64,000 nt of DNA, taken from the IMG/VR virus record IMGVR_UViG_3300028361_000019, positions 1-64,000 of that record. One strand, written 5' to 3'. Every line of letters begins with the position of its first letter. Positions within the stretch are counted from its first letter, which is position 1. A program made the translations under genes and the position numbers. This document shows positions 58,529 to 64,000 of the stretch, in pieces. Origin of the DNA: a virus. The notes beneath the pieces are model-generated. The model was not told the origin of the DNA and searched no databases. It saw only the letters and a list, made by a program, of their open reading frames with translations.

Positions 58529-59651
58529 TTTCATTGTATATATGATTAACATCAGCTCTACTAACAGCAAGTCTAACTGCTGGAGTTTCTCCGATGGCGG
58601 TTATTTTGTGTTTCTTTCCTTTTTCTATAAACACAAGGTCTCCTTCTTTTACTATAATTTCTCTACCTTCAACAGTCCATTTCCATTCTCCGCCAAGAAT
58701 ATACCACCATTCATTCCAATTGTCATGATAATGCATTCTATTGCCTTCTCCTGGCATTTGACTTATTAAGGTAGCACTGTTGTTTTCTGTATCAACCAAA
58801 CGTTTACTCCACGATTCATTCTTTGGATTGTTTTCTATAATCTCTACAACGCTCACACGTTCATTATTAACATCAAAAAGGTCGTTATTAACAACTCCAT
58901 CTTTTGCAAGAATACTTGGAACGTCTACTTCAATTCTCTCTTTATTTTCTGAGTCGTAATATTCTGGCTCTGCAGGTTCTATTTTAATTGCAGAAGCAAC
59001 CACTTCAGCTATAACAAAATCTTCTTCATTATCAACATCAATAGTTGAATATCCGTCAAGCTCATAATATCCAGTACTACGACAACTCCCATGATATGCT
59101 GAGCCGAAAGTAGCCATGTCATTTACAAACTCTTTAGAGTTCCAGGCCATCAAAGCTGTTGCATATATTTTAACTGGAACTACCTCTTGAGACGGAGGTA
59201 ATGGTAAAGTTCTATCAAAGTTTATCGCTTCATCGCCATAAACACAGCTTATTTGAGCGTGTTTAACTGAAATCATGGTTTTGTAATCACCATCTTCCAT
59301 TGCTTCAACAAAACCTTGAATATCTTCTGGAGTTACAAAAGGCGAAGTAGGCAATAGTTGATATAAGGTTTCGCACTCGATGTTCTCAATAAAGTCAAGA
59401 GCAAAATCATCATTAGTAGCTGTATCACTTGCATGAATATCTGGTCTTTTATAAAACTTAATACCGTACTCATTAGCAATTTTCTCAAAAACATCTGACT
59501 CTGAATTAAGATATATTTCATCAAAACAACCAGATGCTTTTGCAGCTTCAATTATATAAGCAATCATAGGCTTTCCGTCAATTATACGAAGATTTTTTCT
59601 CTTAACTCTTTTGCTGCCCATCCTGGCTGGTATCATTGCTACTCTTTTCAT
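58521..59651 (-). CDS. CMP-sugar (acylneuraminate-type) cytidylyltransferase fused to a cupin
   Basis: Residues 1-220 are a NeuA/PseF-type nucleotidyltransferase: AMIPARMGSKRVKRKNLRII, PMIAYIIEAAKASGCFDEIY, LYQLLPTSPFVTPEDIQGFV and a GYSTIDVDNEEDF end. From about residue 295 a cupin follows: GEGNRMHYHDNWNEWWYILG with two His ligands and GDLVFIEKGKKHKITAIG with another. Domain 1 activates a nonulosonic-type sugar with CTP. The cupin could isomerise, oxidise or bind a sugar; such fusions occur in surface-glycan clusters. The stop overlaps the start of the methyltransferase relic. There is zero spacing to the cyclase gene. Confidence 0.85.
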   Translation of the reverse strand: MKRVAMIPARMGSKRVKRKNLRIIDGKPMIAYIIEAAKASGCFDEIYLNSESDVFEKIANEYGIKFYKRPDIHASDTATNDDFALDFIENIECETLYQLLPTSPFVTPEDIQGFVEAMEDGDYKTMISVKHAQISCVYGDEAINFDRTLPLPPSQEVVPVKIYATALMAWNSKEFVNDMATFGSAYHGSCRSTGYYELDGYSTIDVDNEEDFVIAEVVASAIKIEPAEPEYYDSENKERIEVDVPSILAKDGVVNNDLFDVNNERVSVVEIIENNPKNESWSKRLVDTENNSATLISQMPGEGNRMHYHDNWNEWWYILGGEWKWTVEGREIIVKEGDLVFIEKGKKHKITAIGETPAVRLAVSRADVNHIYNENE

Positions 59652-60773
59652 TTATTTTTGTTTAGAATATTCTCTTAAAATATTTTTAAATTCATCATCT
59701 GGACGCACCTCTTGTTTGAAAACGTATCCAGGTTCTTTAGAAAGAATAAGGCCCAAGTGTGTCTGAGTGTTCTTTTTATCTTTCTTCAATAACTCTATAA
59801 ATCTATCTAAAAAGTAATCATTTGAGTTATAAAAATCAATCATAACTTCTTTAATATATGTTCCTCCCCAAAAGTTTTTAAGAAAACTATTGGATTTCAA
59901 ATAAGTTTCTTCATTTGATATTCCTATTTTCCACGAAACATAGTTAGCCATATCCATTCCATGAACCACAGCAATACCATGAGGAACTCCATAATTCGTT
60001 AAAGATTCGATAACGTGACCAAAAGAATGTCCATAGTTAAACACAAGCCTTGGCCCTTTGTCGAACTCATCAATTTCAACCATTCGCTTCTTTATGCGAA
60101 GAGATTGTGTAATAACTTCATCAAGTCTATTTCTATCACTGTGAGCTTCTTTAAAAAACTCAAGTTCAAAACCTCCTTGAATCATAAAATAATGAGCCAT
60201 TTCTCCTAATCCAGATATTATCTGATTTCCTGGAAGTGTACTTAAAAAATTTGTGTCAATGATGATTTGATGAGGTGGATAGAATCCTCCAAGTTGATTT
60301 TTGTAATTACCAAAGTTTATTGATGATTTGCCGCCAATACAACTATCTCCTTGAGCAAGAAGAGTTGTAGGATAAAACACCCAGTCTACACCCCTATATA
60401 GAGTAGATGCTATAAATCCAGATATATCTTGAACTACTCCACCTCCAATAGCTATTATTTTATTTCCTTTTCTAAATCCAGACTCAATTATCTCTCCAAC
60501 ACACTTGCCTACTTCTGAATATTCTTTGCTTTTTTCAGACACATCAACTACAACTTTCTTGTGAGCCCCAAGAATACCTTGGCCATTAGAGTTCTCAAGC
60601 CAATATAAAAATTCTTTCATATTACCATGTTCACTCTGGTCATATATAGACTTATCTATTATGATTACATCACCATCGCTAATTAAACTTCTAATGCTAT
60701 CATAAAAGCCTTCAAACCTTACTTCGTAGTCATGAATGCTCGACTTTATTTTAAACGACTGTAAATCCTCCAT
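59652..60773 (-). CDS. Dehydroquinate-synthase-like sugar phosphate cyclase
   Basis: The 373 residues match the AroB superfamily: IAIGGGVVQDISGFIASTLY, RGVDWVFYPTTLLAQGDSCI, GGKSSINFGNYKNQLGGFYP, ISGLGEMAHYFMI and VFNYGHSFGHVIESLTNYGV with metal-binding His and Glu. HGIAVVHGM replaces the usual HGEAVAxGM. It cyclises a keto-sugar phosphate, as in carbocyclic sugar pathways (2-epi-5-epi-valiolone-like), or makes dehydroquinate. Its position between an SDR gene (overlap 23 bases) and a CMP-sugar synthetase favours a glycan role. Confidence 0.85.
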   Translation of the reverse strand: MEDLQSFKIKSSIHDYEVRFEGFYDSIRSLISDGDVIIIDKSIYDQSEHGNMKEFLYWLENSNGQGILGAHKKVVVDVSEKSKEYSEVGKCVGEIIESGFRKGNKIIAIGGGVVQDISGFIASTLYRGVDWVFYPTTLLAQGDSCIGGKSSINFGNYKNQLGGFYPPHQIIIDTNFLSTLPGNQIISGLGEMAHYFMIQGGFELEFFKEAHSDRNRLDEVITQSLRIKKRMVEIDEFDKGPRLVFNYGHSFGHVIESLTNYGVPHGIAVVHGMDMANYVSWKIGISNEETYLKSNSFLKNFWGGTYIKEVMIDFYNSNDYFLDRFIELLKKDKKNTQTHLGLILSKEPGYVFKQEVRPDDEFKNILREYSKQK

Positions 60774-61452
60774 CTACGATAATGTTTTGACCTGTTATAT
60801 ATGTATTTTCCTTGCTGCACATAAAACAAACAACATTAGCCATTTCTTCTACTTCAGCAAGTCTTCCGAGAGGAATCTTAGAAGCATACCCATCCATCTC
60901 TTCCTGAGAAAGAGATTCTTTAGTTAAGTCCGTAAGCGTAAATCCAGGAGACACACAATTAACAAGGATGTTATCTGGGCCAAGCTCAATAGAAAGAGCT
61001 CTGGTCATGCCAGTAAGCCCTGCTTTTGTTGTTGAATAAAGACTTCTCTTTTCTCTCGATGTGACGCTCATTATTGATGATATATTAACAATGTGTCCAC
61101 TACCTCTTTTTTTCATAGAGATAGCAGCTGCCTTGCACAAAAAATATGGAGCCTTTAAGTTAACATCAAAAAGTCCATCATAATCTTCTACGCTAACTTC
61201 TGGAATTAATTTTATATTATTAATTCCTGCGTTGTTTATTAAGACATCAATCTCTAAACCCTCAAGCTCTTTGAAAAATCTTGGAGAAGTATAGTATGGA
61301 TTAGAGAAGTTCATTCGAATATACTGAAAACCTTCAATATCTGGGTCTTCTCCAGTGCCAGTTATGATAACATCACAACCGTTTGCTTTGAATTGGTCTG
61401 CAATAGCTCTTCCAATACCTCTTGTGCCGCCTGTAACAAGAACTGTTCTCAT
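60751..61452 (-). CDS. Short-chain dehydrogenase/reductase (SDR)
   Basis: A classical SDR of 233 residues: VLVTGGTRGIGRAIADQFKA (TGxxxGIG), DVLINNAGINNIKLIP (NNAG), IVNISSIMSVTSREKRSLYS then TTKAGLTGMTRALS (Ser, YxxxK), and NCVSPGFTLTDLTKESL. It uses NAD(P)H on an unknown keto-sugar or acyl substrate. The overlap of 23 bases with the cyclase gene suggests they act on the same intermediate. It is followed upstream by a SIS-domain isomerase gene three bases away. Confidence 0.88.
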   Translation of the reverse strand: MRTVLVTGGTRGIGRAIADQFKANGCDVIITGTGEDPDIEGFQYIRMNFSNPYYTSPRFFKELEGLEIDVLINNAGINNIKLIPEVSVEDYDGLFDVNLKAPYFLCKAAAISMKKRGSGHIVNISSIMSVTSREKRSLYSTTKAGLTGMTRALSIELGPDNILVNCVSPGFTLTDLTKESLSQEEMDGYASKIPLGRLAEVEEMANVVCFMCSKENTYITGQNIIVDGGFTVV

Positions 61453-61455
61453 TTC

Positions 61456-62082
61456 TTATTCTTCTGTACTCTTATCATCAAGAGGTCTTGACAATGGTTG
61501 AGATACACTTTTTCTCATTCTCTCCGCCTTAATAGTTGGACATTTAGCGCCACAAGCATGAATAAGCTGGTAGAAAAGTACAAGTGTTAAAATCTCTGTT
61601 GTGTGAAAATATTCTGTATCAAAAGTAAGCTCATGAACCCCTTCTGGTAATACATCAGAACGCTGTCCAGAAATCATTGCAGCCTTATAACCATGTTGTT
61701 TAGCCCAATAAAGAGCAGACACTACGTTTTTCGATGTTCCAGAACATGAAAGACCTACTACAAGAGCGTCTTTGCTAATTTTATCAGTCTTTTCAAAAAG
61801 ACCTAACCATTCAACAAATAAATTGTTAAACCCATAGTCATTAGCAACAGATGTCATCATACACTGACTTTCCATTGTATATACCATCTTTTTTATATCG
61901 GCTTTAGCAAACAATCTATTACAATCGTCTGCAGCATGATTACCTACAGCCCAAAGACCTCCGTTTGCAACAACGTAAACTTCGCTGCTTTCTTTAAACA
62001 TTTTCAAAAATTCTTTGTATTCTTCTGTTTCCAAAGTATTCGCAAACCTTTCTTCAAAGTTCTCAAAATCAAGATGTTTCAT
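61456..62082 (-). CDS. SIS-domain sugar phosphate isomerase (GmhA-like)
   Basis: The 208 residues have the SIS pattern SSEVYVVANGGLWAVGNHAA (substrate loop, with GGL where GmhA has GNGGS), VANDYGFNNLFVEWL and ALVVGLSCSGTSKNVVSALY (S-x-S-G-x-S-x-N). The similarity is to phosphoheptose isomerase and related sugar-phosphate SIS proteins. It would supply a phosphosugar for the following SDR and cyclase. The leader consists of a simple AT repeat (62084-62117). Confidence 0.8.
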   Translation of the reverse strand: MKHLDFENFEERFANTLETEEYKEFLKMFKESSEVYVVANGGLWAVGNHAADDCNRLFAKADIKKMVYTMESQCMMTSVANDYGFNNLFVEWLGLFEKTDKISKDALVVGLSCSGTSKNVVSALYWAKQHGYKAAMISGQRSDVLPEGVHELTFDTEYFHTTEILTLVLFYQLIHACGAKCPTIKAERMRKSVSQPLSRPLDDKSTEE

Positions 62083-62083
62083 A

Positions 62084-62117
62084 ATTTTTATATTTTTTAT
62101 ATTTTTTATATTTTATT
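62084..62117. repeat. Tandem TTTTTTATAT repeat
   Basis: The ten-base unit TTTTTTATAT is repeated about three times, with a partial fourth, directly upstream of the SIS gene start. It may be a slippage-prone promoter spacer; no box of the usual form is seen in it. Confidence 0.6.
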
Positions 62118-62161
62118 TTATCAAAAATACTAAAAAAAAAAGTACGAACCAAATGTATTTG

Positions 62162-62914
62162 TTATTTATCTACAAATAATTCATCAAATTCTACGTATTC
62201 TAAAAACTCATTTATTGGAGAATCTGGTGAACTTGATATAATTTCAAAATCAGGTATACTTTTTTGTTGCTCTGAGAAAAGCTTCCAGTAGTGCGTGCCT
62301 GCGTGATAAGTGTCTTTTCCTTGGTTTACTCCCTCTTTGAACGTTTTAATATCAAAGTAGTCTGGTCGAAAATGACTTAAATCCTCGTTTGAAGCAACGC
62401 TTGCGCTTCTACTAACATATTTAGCATCCACACCCAAAAGAACTACTCTTTTATATCCAAGAGAACGAGCGACATCCACAGCGCATGCTCCAGCGTTTCC
62501 ACAGAAGCTAACCCTCTTTCCATCAAGTTCATGACTCGTATCTTTGGTGGTTTTTAAAAGACTCCCACTTCCGCAGTCAGATATTCTGACTATTTTTTCT
62601 CCATTTTCTGACCTCATTTTATCAACCCATCCCGACATTTTGTAAGGATTGCCAAGGTGTTTCATTATGAAAAGCTTTTTAATATCTCTTTCTTTTATTA
62701 TGCTTTCTATATCTTTGTGAATTGTTTTTATCAACTTAGAGTCTATAATAAGATAATAAGTTGGAGTGAACCCCCAGTCATCATAAGCAATATACTGTCT
62801 ATTCATACTAATCGTATTTTGACCAGCCAGTTTAGACATATCTATTTTGTTTAAGCTTTTTCCACTGCCTATGATAAAAACAGTATCCTTATTTGCTATC
62901 TTATCGTTTTTCAT
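62162..62914 (-). CDS. DUF115/MptE-like or GT42-like protein, copy 1
   Basis: The 250 residues start NKDTVFIIGSGKSLNKIDMS, then NTISMNRQYIAYDDWGFTPT and YYLIIDSKLIKTIH. This is the 'GxGxSLNxxD ... N...... PTYYxxxD' pattern of DUF115 (Maf-type flagellin glycosyltransferases) and, more distantly, of GT42 sialyltransferases. The C-terminal half includes FCGNAGACAVDVARSLGYKR then VVLLGVDAKY. A role in transferring the CMP-activated sugar made in this cluster is possible. It is a tandem paralogue of the next gene, roughly two thirds identical by eye. Confidence 0.7.
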   Translation of the reverse strand: MKNDKIANKDTVFIIGSGKSLNKIDMSKLAGQNTISMNRQYIAYDDWGFTPTYYLIIDSKLIKTIHKDIESIIKERDIKKLFIMKHLGNPYKMSGWVDKMRSENGEKIVRISDCGSGSLLKTTKDTSHELDGKRVSFCGNAGACAVDVARSLGYKRVVLLGVDAKYVSRSASVASNEDLSHFRPDYFDIKTFKEGVNQGKDTYHAGTHYWKLFSEQQKSIPDFEIISSSPDSPINEFLEYVEFDELFVDK

Positions 62915-62919
62915 AATAT

Positions 62920-63648
62920 TTAAAATAATTCATCAAACTCTATATATTCTAAGAACTCATTTATTGGAGAACCTGGAGAGCTTGATATAATTTCAAAATC
63001 AGGCATGCTTTTTTGTTGCTCTGAGAAAAGCTTCCAATACTTTGTGCCTGAATTAACTCCATCTGGACCCTGATGTACTCCTTGCTTAAAAGTGTTAACA
63101 TCAAAATAGTCAGAACGAAAGTGACTCAAATCCTTATTGGCCTTAACACTTTCTTTTCTGTCAGTGTATTTAGCGTCTATTCCTAATAGTACAACTTTTT
63201 TGTATCCAAGAGAACGAGCGACCTCTACAGAACAAGCGCCAGCATTGCCATCAAATCCCATTCTTTTATTGTCTAAGTCAGGTCCTGATGTTACAAATCT
63301 TTCGCTTCCACCTGTGTGTATTTTCACTATCTTATCGCCTTTTTCTTTTTTCATTATATCAATCCATGCTGCCATTTGATTCTGTGGATGATGCATGATG
63401 AAAAATTTTTTAATATCTGACTCTTCTTTTATTAATTTCTCCACGTCTTTGTGAATCGTATTTATTAGTTGAGCATCTATAATAAGGTAGTAAGTTGGAA
63501 TAAATCCCCAGTCATCATAAGCAATGTACTGTCTATTCATACTAATCGTGTTGTGATTAGCCAATTTAGACATATCCACTTTATTTAGACTATTGCCACT
63601 GCCAATAATAAAAACAGTGTCTTTGTCTGCTATTTTTTTATTCTCCAT
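62920..63648 (-). CDS. DUF115/MptE-like or GT42-like protein, copy 2
   Basis: The 242 residues have the same order of motifs as copy 1: DKDTVFIIGSGNSLNKVDMS, NTISMNRQYIAYDDWGFIPT, DGNAGACSVEVARSLGYKKV and SPGSPINEFLEYIEFDELF. It differs mainly in the middle (residues 85-130) and in a shorter C-terminus. The five-base spacing indicates a recent tandem duplication with separate specialisation, perhaps for different acceptors. It heads this part of the operon after the edge gene. Confidence 0.7.
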   Translation of the reverse strand: MENKKIADKDTVFIIGSGNSLNKVDMSKLANHNTISMNRQYIAYDDWGFIPTYYLIIDAQLINTIHKDVEKLIKEESDIKKFFIMHHPQNQMAAWIDIMKKEKGDKIVKIHTGGSERFVTSGPDLDNKRMGFDGNAGACSVEVARSLGYKKVVLLGIDAKYTDRKESVKANKDLSHFRSDYFDVNTFKQGVHQGPDGVNSGTKYWKLFSEQQKSMPDFEIISSSPGSPINEFLEYIEFDELF

Positions 63649-63659
63649 CTCTTTTTAAT

Positions 63660-64000
63660 TTATAAACTTGTGATTTGTTTAAAAATATCACTTTTTACTT
63701 TGTTATTTATTTTACGCATTTCTTCAATATCACTTTCTGTTATCTTCCTGTTCTTATATTGTTCATAGTTAAACGTTTCAATTCCATTTTGACATTCCAC
63801 TTGTAATCCACAAAAAAGCATTTCCAAATATTTTGCTTTGTTTTGATATGCTACCTCTCCAGCCTCTCCCTTCCCCTCGCTTGTCACGTAACCTTTTGAG
63901 TGCATAGATGCCATGTAATAAACATCTTTAATAGTGTTTCCTCTAATGTGCTTGCACTTATCTGGAAATGTCCTTCCAAATAACTTGTGACCAAAATAAC
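63660..64000 (-). CDS. Uncharacterised protein, C-terminal part (runs off the right edge)
   Basis: The frame is open to base 64000 on the minus strand, so the start lies outside. At least 113 codons are visible, with YFGHKLFGRTFPDKCKHIRG then NTIKDVYYMASMHSKGYVTS, and a C-terminus NRKITESDIEEMRKINNKVK. An internal Met at 63914 should not be taken as the start, because the similar-looking coding continues upstream of it. Family not recognised. It precedes the tandem DUF115-like genes and may belong to the glycan island. Confidence 0.6.
   Translation of the reverse strand, partial: YFGHKLFGRTFPDKCKHIRGNTIKDVYYMASMHSKGYVTSEGKGEAGEVAYQNKAKYLEMLFCGLQVECQNGIETFNYEQYKNRKITESDIEEMRKINNKVKSDIFKQITSL

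Noticed and set aside
1-64000. CRISPR arrays, insertion sequences or integrase/attachment sites
   Set aside because: No regularly spaced direct repeats, terminal inverted repeats with a transposase, or integrase gene were found.

Overview
The window looks like part of the genome of a large T4-like contractile-tailed phage, about one third G+C, probably infecting a member of the Bacteroidota. The T4-type set includes a split Mre11/gp47 with Rad50/gp46, a TOPRIM primase, a RuvC-type resolvase, an SNF2 helicase, a gp55-like late sigma factor, and gp6, gp25 and gp5-like baseplate proteins. The host guess rests on three things: Shine-Dalgarno sequences are essentially absent, at least one clean TTTG-N20-TAnnTTTG promoter lies ahead of the primase gene, and the tail proteins resemble those of flavobacterial phages. 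No sequence search was possible, so host and taxonomy are inference.

Layout. 1-13 kb: replication, recombination and repair, almost all on the minus strand. 13-43 kb: virion module with tail and fibre-like proteins on both strands, baseplate wedge and hub genes, and several inserted non-structural genes (homing endonucleases, ADP-ribosyltransferase-like proteins, a nucleotidyltransferase, a PncC/CinA amidase). 43-48 kb: late sigma factor, two glycosyltransferases, an intergenic region that folds into a long closed structure, a VWA protein and a HAD-like protein. 48-64 kb: a glycan island on the minus strand. It holds GDP-mannose dehydratase, a ColD-like enzyme with His in place of the PLP lysine, a GDP-fucose/colitose synthase homologue, a GT11 fucosyltransferase-like enzyme, a CMP-sugar synthetase fused to a cupin, a dehydroquinate-synthase-like cyclase, an SDR, a SIS isomerase and two DUF115-like proteins. 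Together these suggest synthesis and transfer of GDP-colitose or GDP-fucose and a CMP-activated sugar, to decorate either the virion or the host surface.

The strongest theme is mobile-intron-like behaviour without introns. Six homing endonuclease genes or relics sit at gene edges, plus one that splits gp47. In at least three cases the far side of the insertion carries a second, diverged copy of the neighbour's first or last codons (25710-25772, 48029-48067, 56167-56271). The cassettes therefore appear to have inserted at a gene's end and supplied a replacement end, leaving the old one stranded. The gp47 gene is cut in two by an EDxHD-type endonuclease, and its C-terminal half is read in frame into gp46.

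Several accessory genes are broken by frameshifts (an endonuclease, a fibre gene, an ART-like gene, an epimerase and a methyltransferase), whereas core genes are intact. A box close to CTATTTATAAT with no -35 element precedes at least fifteen genes in the coding orientation and is proposed as the late promoter.
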